DNA of 64,000 nt from contig JAAXGW010000011.1 of the NCBI GenBank assembly GCA_012267385.1, forward strand, positions 1-64,000. The letters are read 5' to 3'. The position numbers were made by a program, and so were the translations under genes. Shown piece by piece: positions 26,200 to 35,373 of this stretch. The stretch is from OMG group bacterium. Its GTDB lineage: Bacteria > Pseudomonadota > Gammaproteobacteria > Pseudomonadales > Azotimanducaceae. Positions within the stretch are counted from its first letter, which is position 1; the number at the start of each line of letters is the position of its first letter. Below the pieces are notes generated by a model, which was given only the letters and a program-made list of their open reading frames with translations, ran no database searches and was not told the DNA's origin.

Positions 26200-27558
26200 T
26201 CAATTGCTTCTTCGATCTCGCATGGTGACGAATTCTTCTGCTGTCGTGGGATGGATCGCAATAGTGCGATCCATGTCCGTTTTCGTTGCTCCGGCGGTGA
26301 TTGCGACCGCAAATCCTTGGATGATTTCACCTGCTTCAGGACCTACCATATGTGCGCTGATGATTTTGTCATTGCTTGCGTCGACGATCAGTTTCATGTA
26401 GGTTGTTTCGTTGCGACCCGTCATGGTATGTTTCATGGGTCTAAACGAAGACTCAAAGACCTCAATATGAGAATAAAGGTTGCGTGCATCCTCTTCTGTA
26501 GGACCTACGGTGCCAATATTTGGTTGGCAGAACACACAAGTAGGGATGGCTGAGTAATTCACAAACGTTCGGCGATCGTTAAATTGTCGCTGCGCAAATG
26601 ACATGCCTTCAGCAATAGCTACAGGTGTTAGCTGCGCACGATCTATTACATCTCCAAGAGCAAACACATTGGAAACGGTGGTCTGATAGGAGTCGTTTAC
26701 CTCTATCGCTCCAGTTGTGGTAGTCTGAATTTGTGTGTTGCCTAGCCCAAGATTTTGAACGTGAGGCTTCCTACCTGTAGCATAGAGCACAAGATCAGTC
26801 TCTAGAGTACCACTTCTATCTGAAAACAAGGACACACCTGTGCTGCTTTTTTCGATTTTGGAAATTCTGGTGTTAAACAGCAGTCGAATGCCTTTCTCTT
26901 TCAGTTCGCTGGCAACGATGCGGCGAATATCTTGATCAAATCCTCTAAGAAATGTGTTCCCCCGATACACTAAAGTAGTCTCTACCCCGAGTCCGTTCAT
27001 GATACCAGCAAATTCGACTGCAATGTACCCTCCTCCCACGACCGTCATTCGCTCAGGTAGCTGGTCCAGATAGAACATATCGTTTGAAGTAACTGCGCAC
27101 TCGCAACCAGGGATCGGAGGAACGAACGGAGAAGACCCTGTAGCGATCAGAATTTTTTCTGCGCTAACCCGAGTACCGTTCATCGTCAGACAGTGATGAC
27201 CGAGAAATTCTGCGTGAGATGAGAATATTTCAACGTTAGAGTTTTGAAGTAACCGCTCGTAAATGCCGTTGAGCCTTGTAATTTCTTTGTTCTTGTTGTC
27301 CCGTAACTTCGACCAATCAAAGCTGGTTTCTTCGACATTCCATCCATACGCGACCGCATCCGCGAACTCCTCCGCAAAGTGTGAACCATACACAAACAGC
27401 TTTTTCGGGACACATCCAACGTTTACACATGTACCGCCGAGGTGTTTCTCTTCGGCGATCCCAACCTTCGCACCAAATTCTGCGGCCATTCGAGCTGCTC
27501 TAACGCCCCCAGACCCAGCACCTATTACAAAGAGATCGAAGTCGAAATTCTTGGTGAT
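26200..27558 (-). CDS. gor: Glutathione-disulfide reductase, probable ATC start
   Basis: A flavoprotein that reduces glutathione disulfide with NADPH. The redox pair is in GGTCVNVGCVPKK (Cys44 and Cys49 from the start used here). The NADPH-binding segment VVGGGYIAVEFAGIMNGLG, the FAD-contacting ALGDV and the active-site His in AIHPTTAEEF are all present. The first ATG (at 27489) would delete the FAD dinucleotide-binding loop; in frame before it lies FDLFVIGAGSGGVRAARMAA, which is essential. Going upstream there is no ATG, GTG or TTG before a stop. An ATC at 27556-27558 follows AAGGAA with six bases between and gives 452 residues, the normal length, starting TKNFDFDLF. I therefore place the start at this ATC. 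A base error hiding an ATG is the alternative. Confidence 0.9.
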   Translation of the reverse strand: MTKNFDFDLFVIGAGSGGVRAARMAAEFGAKVGIAEEKHLGGTCVNVGCVPKKLFVYGSHFAEEFADAVAYGWNVEETSFDWSKLRDNKNKEITRLNGIYERLLQNSNVEIFSSHAEFLGHHCLTMNGTRVSAEKILIATGSSPFVPPIPGCECAVTSNDMFYLDQLPERMTVVGGGYIAVEFAGIMNGLGVETTLVYRGNTFLRGFDQDIRRIVASELKEKGIRLLFNTRISKIEKSSTGVSLFSDRSGTLETDLVLYATGRKPHVQNLGLGNTQIQTTTTGAIEVNDSYQTTVSNVFALGDVIDRAQLTPVAIAEGMSFAQRQFNDRRTFVNYSAIPTCVFCQPNIGTVGPTEEDARNLYSHIEVFESSFRPMKHTMTGRNETTYMKLIVDASNDKIISAHMVGPEAGEIIQGFAVAITAGATKTDMDRTIAIHPTTAEEFVTMRDRRSN

Positions 27559-28038
27559 GTCTAATTCCTTGTATCTGTCGGTGCGTCTATGGAAGCGGAA
27601 GAGATTGTGGAAGTTAATAAGTTGAAGCTAGGTGCCGACCGGGTAACGGAAAAAGATGGGGAAGACGAAACGCGTTACCCGTTTATAGGGCGGTGGAATC
27701 GACACCCGCCTCAGAGTTAAGAATACTCAAAATCTGCCTTGTATTCAAGTGCTGAGCGACTTGACGAACTTGCAAAAAATTTAACCGATACAAGGTGTAG
27801 TCGTTGTTGCGAGTGGTGTAATAGTTCCTTTGTTTCCGATGTTGAGATTTGTGTTGCTTCTTCAAAACTGTATGTAGTTACGTCAGACCAATGCTGGACT
27901 TTCCAAAATTTCGAACGAATTGTGTATGCGAATTGAATGGGGAGGTGCTCTTAAAATAACCCGGCTCCGAACGTTAACGTTTTTAGTCCGTACCAGTACA
28001 TCGACGGAATTGGATCACTGGGTCTTTAGGGAAAGAAT
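27559..28038. other. Intergenic region between gor and the helicase, with inverted repeats and a possible 43-codon frame
   Basis: Contents seen: a perfect 9-bp inverted repeat (CGGGTAACG at 27640-27648, CGTTACCCG at 27673-27681). An imperfect GC-rich hairpin follows (GGGCGGTG to CACCCGCC, about 27688-27710). A 12-bp palindrome AACGTTAACGTT lies at 27970-27981. An open frame from ATG 27589 to TAA 27720 on the plus strand would encode 43 charged residues (ending RWNRHPPQS) but has no clear ribosome binding site. Read on the minus strand, the two hairpins lie 80-160 bases before gor and could be a structured leader. Confidence 0.4.
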
Positions 28039-31000
28039 ATCAGCCAACTACACGAAGCACTAGCACTCCAACGGCAACAGTTAGTTGACATAGGAAAACG
28101 TAATCCGTTAACCAATACTCCTCTCGACTCTGCTCGAGCACGGCACCTAGAGATCGTTGATGAACGTTCAAATCAAGTGTTCAATCGCTTAGTGGAAGAA
28201 CGAAAAAAGTTCACTTTTCTTCCCTTGTCTCTTGACTCATCGATTACCGAACACAACGATCAAGAGGTGTATGTTCCAGATGAGGTAGAAGGCGCACTAC
28301 TGGATAAACATACGGATTCGAAGCTTCAGACAACACTTAGTCCCGACGGGCTTCACAAAAAACTTCTATCCCTTTATAGGGAGACTCGTCGCATCGAAGA
28401 AGAACAAGGCATAAGCGTCCTTTACCTTGCTTTGGGTTTTCTCAGGTACTTTGACTCAGAGAAATCAGAACGAGCGTTTTACGGACCGCTAATTCTGGTA
28501 CCAGTTGATTTAGAACGTAGCAGCGTTCGTTCACAATTTAGCCTTGTAGGGCGTGATGACGATATCGAACCAAATCAATCACTCACCAGTCTGCTATTGA
28601 GTGATTTTGGAATTTTGCTCCCACAATTGGGTGAGGAAGGCAAGGAATCTCCAGAGTCCTATTGTCAACGCGTCGAAGAGTCCATAGCGACAAAAGATCG
28701 TTGGGACGTTCAATTGAATCGGATGGTATTGGGTTTCTTTTCCTTCGGTAAATTTCGCATGCTTCGAGATCTCGAACTACAAGAATCGGACACTGATTCT
28801 GGAAATCAATTGTTAGAACGGTTGTTACTTGGAAGCGGAGCTGAGTCGTCTGCTGGATCTCAAATCTCCATTCATACAAAAATGGAGAATCTTGACAATA
28901 AATACAGTCAAGTCAAAGACTTAGGGCATATTCTAGATGCTGACACTTCACAAACTCAGGTAATTACAGCGGTTAAAGACGGACGAAATTTAGTCGTCCA
29001 AGGCCCACCTGGAACGGGTAAGAGTCAAACTATTGCCAACATGATTGCGGTGATGGCGAAAGCAGGCAAAAGGATTCTCTTCATTGCGGAAAAACGTGCC
29101 GCACTCGATGTCGTTTTCAAAAGACTTGAAAGAAGCGGTCTAGGCCCTCTATGTTTGGAACTACATTCTCAAAAGAGCAATCGCAACCAGTTCTATCAAG
29201 AATTGCGAAAGACCATGGAACTACATGAACCCGTCGAAGTAGCACAGAACAAGTACGAGGAAATACAACGGATACGAGATCACCTGAATGAAACCACGGC
29301 GTTGTTACACAAAGTGGACGAGCAAACGAAGAACACGCCCTATTTGCTCATGGGCCGAATTTCGGAACTGTTAGGTCGAGGTACTCCACCACCAAACTTT
29401 TCCATCGAGGGAATTGACAAGTGGAGTAAAGGTACTTTTGAAGATCATCTCAAAGCCGTTGAAGCTCTCATCTCACAGATTCAGTTAGTTGGCCGGGAAA
29501 ATGCTCACCCGTGGCGCGGTGTATACCGTCGGATGAATACGGCAAACAGGATTAGACTGTCAGAAATGCTTGCGTCTCTGTCTCAATGTGCCAACGGAAT
29601 CCACAGAGTTGCTTCGAAAGCGATAAAAAATTGTTCGCTTTTTGACGCGCCGAGTCTCGTAGATTGCGAAGACATCGTAGTTTTGCTTAATGCTCTTAAA
29701 CAACAACCTGCCGACCTCAAGTTAGTTGTTCAATCGGAAATAGTCAAAGATCATTTTGAAATACTATTGACCACTTGTCAAGATATTAAAACAGCTCAAG
29801 AGTCTAAAACTTTCTTGGAACTTCGAGTAGTGTCAGGCGCGCTCACTCAATCTTGGGAGATTACTCTCAACAATCTCAAGAAACATGGCGGTTCAATACT
29901 CCGAATATTTAACGGTGAATATAAGCGTGCTCGACAGCAGGTATTAAGCGTATCTAAAGAGAATAACAAAAAGATATCGTACCTTGTCGATTTAGCGGAA
30001 GAACTCTTTAAATACGAGCAACTTATAGCATCAATATCCAAACGAGCAAACATCGGTCAAGCATTCTTTAATTTAAACTGGCAAGTGGAAGCTACAAACG
30101 TTGAGAACTCTCTTGAAGCGTTATATTGGATTAGGAACGTCATTCATATTACAAAGCGATATGAAGAAGTGCAACACGTTGTAGAAGGTAATCCTCCTGA
30201 AGATGAATACGGTTCAAGAGTAGATGCTCTAAAGCAACAAATCGTAGAATTAAAGCACAAGTTAACAGAGCTAAGAGAATTTGCCGAGATTGATTGGAAA
30301 CATGTCTTTTCTGAAGAAGAAATATCCAAAGTATCCATACCGGCATTCGTGTCGAAGATTGAACATTGGAGTCAAAACTTGGACAGCCTGGATGGCTACC
30401 ACGTACTCCGATCGCTTGGTAATGAGCTAGACGAACGAGGATTATCTACCATTCGTGAAAATCTTGCAGAAGACTACTTACCTGTAGAAAAAACTGCAGA
30501 CATATTTCGCTTACTTCGAGCGGAGTCGGTGTTTTATCGACTTGCAGACGCAGAGCCCGAAATTCGTGAATTGGATGGAGCTGAACGAACAAACAACGTA
30601 GAAAAGTTCGTCGAGCTCGATTCAGAACTACAACATTTGGCGGCTCAAGAACTCGCCCGCGATCATTACCTCAAAATTCCTCGAGGACAAACAGGACAAC
30701 TTGCGTTGATTCGAGGGGAAATCAATAAGAAATCGAGACACATGCCCATTCGAAAACTACTCTCCGAGGCTGGAGAAGCAATCGTGCAGATTAAACCGGT
30801 GTTTTTGATGAGCCCGCTTTCAGTCGCTCAATTTCTCGAACCTGGCCGGTTGGCTTTTGATCTCTTACTAATCGATGAAGCCAGCCAAATTAAGCCATCA
30901 GAGGCACTAGGTGCTGTTTTACGATGCAAACAGATGGTCGTGGTCGGGGATCAAAAACAGATGCCACCTACGTCGTTCTTTGATCGACAGGTATCGGGAG

Positions 31001-32778
31001 ACGAAATGGATGAAGACGAAGACGTGAGCTTGGGAAGCCAAGCAGTTCATATGGAGAGTATTCTTTCTTTGTGTGATGCACGAGCTATGGATCGTGCGAT
31101 GCTTCGTTGGCACTATCGATCAGAGCATCCCTCACTGATCGAAGTATCTAACCACGAGTTTTATGACGCAAAACTCACCTACCCTCCTACGCCATTCTCG
31201 GGTCACGAAGGATTAGGACTCAGTTTCGTACGAACCAAGGGAGTGTATCAACGTGGTAGGCAAAGAAACAATCCCCTTGAAGCTGACGAAATATGCGAAC
31301 ACGTGCTAGCGCATGTTCGCAACTATCCTGCACAGTCACTTGGTGTTGTAGCACTTTCGGTCGCGCAACGAGACACTATTGATAACAAAATGGAATTTTT
31401 GCGAGCCGAACACCCAGAAGTCGATCAATTTTGTGCAGAGTCCAAGGAAGAAGCGTTTTTTGTAAAGAATTTAGAGAACGTTCAAGGAGATGAACGCGAC
31501 GTCATCTTCATTTCAATTGGTTATGGCAAGGATAGAGATGGATACTTTGGACAAAACTTTGGTCCGGTGTCTTCTCAGAGCGGAGAGCGGCGGCTAAACG
31601 TTTTGTTCACTCGGGCGCGGAAACGTTGTACGGTGTTCGCTTCTATTTCCTACGAAGACATTCGCTCAGACGTTAGTGCTCATCAGGGACCTCGAGTACT
31701 AAAGGCATATCTCAAATACGCGGCTACTGGAGACATGGATGTTCCTCAGTTAACGGGTGAAGAGATGGACAGTCCTTTTGAACGCGATGTAGCGAATGTT
31801 CTACTTTCCCACGGCTATGACGTAGAAGCACAAGTTGGTTCGGCCGGGTTTAAGATAGATCTGGCAGTTCGTCATCCCGATCGATCCCAAGACTACGTAC
31901 TAGCCATTGAATGCGATGGTGCTCGCTACCATTCATCTGCCTGGGCACGCGAGCGAGATCGGCTACGACAACAGGTGCTCGAAGGCAAAGGTTGGAAATT
32001 TCATCGAATCTGGAGTACTGACTGGTTCTACAACCGCGACACCGAAGTCAAGAAATTGTTAACAGCAATCGAAGTCGCGCAACGCATTGGTGCAGCAGGC
32101 GACAATCAATCAATAACACCAGAATCGGAACCTGATTATCGGACGCCAATTGAGCGAACACTGTCGACAAGGGACAATACTCCGGTGAATGAAAATGGGG
32201 TAATCGTGTACGTCGAACCTAAATTTTCGGACGAAACAGAGAGTTCTGCGGCACGTTTTGACATTCATGAAGTTGCTCAAGAAGATCTTGCAAACCTCGT
32301 TACCAAAATAGTTGAAATTGAAGGGTCAGTTCATCAAGACGTCATTGTGGCGCGTATTGTAAAGCTGTGGCATGTCGGTCGAACTGGTTCTCGCATCCGA
32401 GAATCACTCTTGAGCGCGATTCAACACGCCTGTCGTAATGGTACGATACGTGAATCCCGAGAGGATGGAGATCAGTTTTATGTTGCAGCGGACTTCGTTC
32501 AGTCAGAAGAATTTCGCGATCGAACGAATGTAGAGCTCTCCCAAGTCAGAAAACAGGACTACCTCCCACTGGGAGAACTACGTGCAGGTGTCGTCGTCAT
32601 AGTGCAAGAGGGAATCAGTGTTTCCCGAGATGAATGCATCAAGGTACTTGGAAATCGACTAGGCTTTAGCAGAGTAACACCGGGGCTCACCGATCGCTTG
32701 AACCACGCGATCGACGAGACGATAAACCGAAGTGAAATTGAAGAACTACGTGGGAAGTTGAGAGTCCCGCCTGAATAA
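28039..32778 (+). CDS. DUF4011 / SF1 helicase / Vsr-like nuclease / DUF3320 protein, probable anti-phage defence
   Basis: A giant protein of about 1,579 residues. The N-terminal DUF4011 region begins LVDIGKRNPLTNTPLDSARA. An AAA-type UPF1-like helicase has Walker A QGPPGTGKS at about residues 320-329 and Walker B LLIDEASQ near 945, with a long helical insertion between. GDQKQMPP and QGDERDVIFIS motifs follow. A Vsr/DUF559-like nuclease motif is FKIDLAV then AIECDGARYH at about 1271-1292, and a DUF3320 domain ends the protein. A GTG at 28177 is the first standard start, but it would cut the DUF4011 signature. The open frame continues to an ATC at 28039, seven bases after AGGG, which I take as the start. 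From memory, proteins of this layout have been reported as single-gene phage-defence systems. No partner genes are nearby. Confidence 0.85.
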   Translation: MSQLHEALALQRQQLVDIGKRNPLTNTPLDSARARHLEIVDERSNQVFNRLVEERKKFTFLPLSLDSSITEHNDQEVYVPDEVEGALLDKHTDSKLQTTLSPDGLHKKLLSLYRETRRIEEEQGISVLYLALGFLRYFDSEKSERAFYGPLILVPVDLERSSVRSQFSLVGRDDDIEPNQSLTSLLLSDFGILLPQLGEEGKESPESYCQRVEESIATKDRWDVQLNRMVLGFFSFGKFRMLRDLELQESDTDSGNQLLERLLLGSGAESSAGSQISIHTKMENLDNKYSQVKDLGHILDADTSQTQVITAVKDGRNLVVQGPPGTGKSQTIANMIAVMAKAGKRILFIAEKRAALDVVFKRLERSGLGPLCLELHSQKSNRNQFYQELRKTMELHEPVEVAQNKYEEIQRIRDHLNETTALLHKVDEQTKNTPYLLMGRISELLGRGTPPPNFSIEGIDKWSKGTFEDHLKAVEALISQIQLVGRENAHPWRGVYRRMNTANRIRLSEMLASLSQCANGIHRVASKAIKNCSLFDAPSLVDCEDIVVLLNALKQQPADLKLVVQSEIVKDHFEILLTTCQDIKTAQESKTFLELRVVSGALTQSWEITLNNLKKHGGSILRIFNGEYKRARQQVLSVSKENNKKISYLVDLAEELFKYEQLIASISKRANIGQAFFNLNWQVEATNVENSLEALYWIRNVIHITKRYEEVQHVVEGNPPEDEYGSRVDALKQQIVELKHKLTELREFAEIDWKHVFSEEEISKVSIPAFVSKIEHWSQNLDSLDGYHVLRSLGNELDERGLSTIRENLAEDYLPVEKTADIFRLLRAESVFYRLADAEPEIRELDGAERTNNVEKFVELDSELQHLAAQELARDHYLKIPRGQTGQLALIRGEINKKSRHMPIRKLLSEAGEAIVQIKPVFLMSPLSVAQFLEPGRLAFDLLLIDEASQIKPSEALGAVLRCKQMVVVGDQKQMPPTSFFDRQVSGDEMDEDEDVSLGSQAVHMESILSLCDARAMDRAMLRWHYRSEHPSLIEVSNHEFYDAKLTYPPTPFSGHEGLGLSFVRTKGVYQRGRQRNNPLEADEICEHVLAHVRNYPAQSLGVVALSVAQRDTIDNKMEFLRAEHPEVDQFCAESKEEAFFVKNLENVQGDERDVIFISIGYGKDRDGYFGQNFGPVSSQSGERRLNVLFTRARKRCTVFASISYEDIRSDVSAHQGPRVLKAYLKYAATGDMDVPQLTGEEMDSPFERDVANVLLSHGYDVEAQVGSAGFKIDLAVRHPDRSQDYVLAIECDGARYHSSAWARERDRLRQQVLEGKGWKFHRIWSTDWFYNRDTEVKKLLTAIEVAQRIGAAGDNQSITPESEPDYRTPIERTLSTRDNTPVNENGVIVYVEPKFSDETESSAARFDIHEVAQEDLANLVTKIVEIEGSVHQDVIVARIVKLWHVGRTGSRIRESLLSAIQHACRNGTIRESREDGDQFYVAADFVQSEEFRDRTNVELSQVRKQDYLPLGELRAGVVVIVQEGISVSRDECIKVLGNRLGFSRVTPGLTDRLNHAIDETINRSEIEELRGKLRVPPE

Positions 32779-32785
32779 GTTTGAA

Positions 32786-33799
32786 TTAGCCCTCATCCGA
32801 GCTGTTCTCCACCATCTCCTCTAACTTACGAATTGCTTGCTGGGTTCGATACTCAATCCCGATATCGGCTTTTATACCATATCCTTCGGGCAGCACAAGA
32901 GTCTCGCCATCCGTTGGTAACAAATCAGATTCTTGAGCTGCTTTTCGGAGCAAAGTGAGGTGTGGGATAGCACTTTTACCATGTGCGACAATTGAGTCTA
33001 TTAAGTGGGCAACCAGTACTCGATTCCAAGGATCTTTTTCCAATCGATCAACCAACGCAGCAAGGGCATCATCTGACTCGGTAAATCCTAACCCTACAGC
33101 AGCGTATATAGGCGCAAGACCGGAGACTTCATTCAATAACTCGAGTCGCAACTTGGTAGCTTTTTCAGTCGTAAACTGTCCTCGATTGAGCCAATCAAGA
33201 ATGGTTGCCGGATTCTCAGGATCGTAACCGTCCCAAAGAATTTCATGGACTTCCTGATCCTTCGGAAACAGTGCAGCGAGCGTAGATGGGATGAACGACC
33301 AGGCGAATTCAAGAGTTGGAACTGGTACCAATTGTTCGTTGCGAAATTCGACTGAATTATCGAAATCTTCTTCGGTTAGCGGGTACGTATCTTCGTTTTT
33401 GTTAGCCCGCCAAACATCCATGAGCGTTTGTTTTAAACCGGGCACCGATTGTAAACCACGATCAAATCGAGGTTTTCCTGACTCATCTCTTTGCGTCAGA
33501 GAGTGAACAGCATACCAAGATAATGACCCAATCGTTGCGTTAACAATGTCACGATCGTCATTCGCAAGCCCTTCTTCTACCAATTCTTGCAACTCCTCGT
33601 CTGAAAAGTCTTCAGTGTAGTATCCGTCAGTACCTAGCCAGTCGTAGAGTTCCACTCCTGACAACTGAGAGTGGTCTACGGGTGTTGCGTCTCCTTCGTC
33701 ATGCCCGTGGTCGTGTTCGTGTTGTGTAGGGATAGACGCAGAAGCGAATGTAGATAACACAATAACAAAACTGGTAAGTGTTTGACTCCTCATATTCAA
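32786..33799 (-). CDS. Exported His-rich protein with helical repeats, unknown function
   Basis: A 337-residue protein with a signal peptide at about residues 1-22, followed by a histidine/acidic cluster HEHDHGHDEGD that could bind zinc or another divalent metal. The rest is helical and resembles HEAT-like repeat proteins: paired amphipathic helices including LVEEGLANDDRDIVNATIGSLSW and SDDALAALVDRLEKDPWNRVLVAHLIDSI. I do not recognise a named family. It ends eight bases from the helicase stop, convergently. It heads a region rich in exported proteins on both strands. Confidence 0.7.
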   Translation of the reverse strand: MNMRSQTLTSFVIVLSTFASASIPTQHEHDHGHDEGDATPVDHSQLSGVELYDWLGTDGYYTEDFSDEELQELVEEGLANDDRDIVNATIGSLSWYAVHSLTQRDESGKPRFDRGLQSVPGLKQTLMDVWRANKNEDTYPLTEEDFDNSVEFRNEQLVPVPTLEFAWSFIPSTLAALFPKDQEVHEILWDGYDPENPATILDWLNRGQFTTEKATKLRLELLNEVSGLAPIYAAVGLGFTESDDALAALVDRLEKDPWNRVLVAHLIDSIVAHGKSAIPHLTLLRKAAQESDLLPTDGETLVLPEGYGIKADIGIEYRTQQAIRKLEEMVENSSDEG

Positions 33800-33907
33800 A
33801 ATTCTATCGAGATGGCGTTTCCCTCGGGCAAAAAAGGGTTTATTATGCGACCGACTAGGGTATGTGAATGTGTTGGTTTCTTTCAGGGTTGAAGAAATAT
33901 GAACTGT

Positions 33908-34581
33908 CTAGGTTGAGTTATCTTCAGTGTCGGTCTCAACGGGAGAATTGGTATCTGCGTCTTCGCTAAATTGACTTAGAAGGACTTCTTCCAGTAATGT
34001 AGTTGGAAGGTCTTTCTGGAGTATGCAACCATCACTGTCAACTAGATAACTTTTGGGAACGAAGTGAACACCGTAAAGAGTTGCGACTTTTCCGTGCCAG
34101 TGTTTAAGCTCGCCAAGGTTAACCTATGGGAGTTCGTGCTCGGCTGTGCGGTATTCCCAATCTTCCCGCTTTCTGTCAATCGAAACTGCGACAATTTCGA
34201 ATCCTTTCGGTCCGTAGGTATCTCGTAGTTCTTTATATTTTGGGAAGTTTTCGATGCATGGCTCACACCAAGATGCCCAAAAGTCGATGAGTACCGTGTC
34301 ATTTTGACGTAAAACATCGGATAACGACACCTTTTCTCCATCCAAATTTTCAATGAGAAGTCTGTAACTCTCTGACCAGGAACAAGTTGTTGGTCTTTTC
34401 GATATTGCTCATTTCGAGAAGACGTTTGCGGAATATCTCCCCAAATGCCTGGTAACACTTTATCTAGTGGAACGTGTTCACAGCCTATTGCGGGTTTGCT
34501 CGGTATGACCGTGTACGGTGCACACGAACTGAGACACACTGTGATGGCAGAGAGTAAAAATAGACGCCGTAACATTTTCAT
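33908..34581 (-). pseudogene. Broken TlpA-like thioredoxin lipoprotein
   Basis: A decayed paralog of the gene immediately upstream (34600-35373). The lipoprotein signal is intact (lipobox LSSC). The active site would be WCEPC in the segment LIDFWASWCEPC. Two lesions are visible. One base is missing just after VTDFSL (about 34355), throwing the first frame into nonsense. Further on, the Trp codon of the conserved IPWVNLGEL segment has become TAG (34124-34126). After that stop the same frame continues with VNLGELKHWHG and VHFVPKSYLVDSDGCILQKDLP, closely matching the intact copy, to a TAG at 33908-33910. Confidence 0.85.
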
Positions 34582-34599
34582 CGGAGCTTCTTTTGTTAC

Positions 34600-35373
34600 T
34601 TATCCATCAGCTTCCGGGGGAGCTTCTGAGCCAACTTCTCCTTCAAACTCGCTTATCAGCACTTTCTCGAGCTGGTCAACGGGCAAGTCTTTTTGGAGAA
34701 TACAACCTTCACTGTCAATAAGGTAGCTTTTTGGGATGAAGTGCACGCCGTACATAGTAGCAATGTCACCGTCCCAGCTTTCCAATTCACCGAGGTTGAC
34801 CCAGGGTATTTCATACTTTTCTGACCCTTCAGCCCACTCTTCGTGGGTGCGGTCGATTGAAATTGCAACGACTTCAAATCCGTCTTGTCCGTAATTAGCG
34901 CGTAATTCTTTTAATGTTGGGAAGCTCGCGACACACGGTCCACACCAAGATGCCCAAAAGTCGATAAGTACAGTTTTTTTCTCTTGAAGTACATCAAACA
35001 AAGAGACCTCTTCTCCAGCTAAATCTACTAGAGAAAAGTCTGACACTTTCTGACCGGGAACAAGCTTCTTGTCGTTTCGCTGCTGTTCGCGTCGGTAGGA
35101 CTTTTCTTTTGTGGTAATTCCAGGTAAGACATCGTCCAGAGAAACATGCTCGCAACCTAGTGCTGGCTGGAGCGGAGTGTTTTCTTGCGCGCAAGAAATC
35201 AGAAAGATCACACAAGCTAATAGTCCAATAGTATTAATTATCGCCGTTAATCTAAGGCTAGCTACTAAGATCAAGTCTTGAATGAGACGCCCTGCATATT
35301 GTGCGAAAGTTGGCTGGTTACCCGTTACTAAATAAGCTTGTTTCCTAGCACCCTGTCGGTTTGAAATACTCAT
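34600..35373 (-). CDS. TlpA-like thioredoxin-fold lipoprotein
   Basis: A 257-residue membrane-tethered thiol-disulfide oxidoreductase of the TlpA/AhpC-TSA class, probably a reductase for periplasmic cysteines. The active site is FWASWCGPC; the cis-proline segment is VHFIPKSYLID. A lipobox LISC occurs at about residue 61, but AAGGAG stands eight bases before the ATG at 35373, which fixes a much longer N-terminus than usual for a lipoprotein. The first 45 residues may be a cytoplasmic tail or a recent upstream extension. The next gene on the strand, 18 bases after, is its broken duplicate. Confidence 0.83.
   Translation of the reverse strand: MSISNRQGARKQAYLVTGNQPTFAQYAGRLIQDLILVASLRLTAIINTIGLLACVIFLISCAQENTPLQPALGCEHVSLDDVLPGITTKEKSYRREQQRNDKKLVPGQKVSDFSLVDLAGEEVSLFDVLQEKKTVLIDFWASWCGPCVASFPTLKELRANYGQDGFEVVAISIDRTHEEWAEGSEKYEIPWVNLGELESWDGDIATMYGVHFIPKSYLIDSEGCILQKDLPVDQLEKVLISEFEGEVGSEAPPEADG

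Noticed and set aside
27640..27710. A tRNA- or tmRNA-like T-arm on the minus strand (TCGATTCC in a GC-rich stem)
   Set aside because: Stem lengths do not fit a T-arm and no matching acceptor stem or tag frame was found.
27739..27936. A 65-codon cysteine-containing frame before the helicase
   Set aside because: It starts with TTG, has no ribosome binding site and matches no family; the cysteine cluster alone is not enough.
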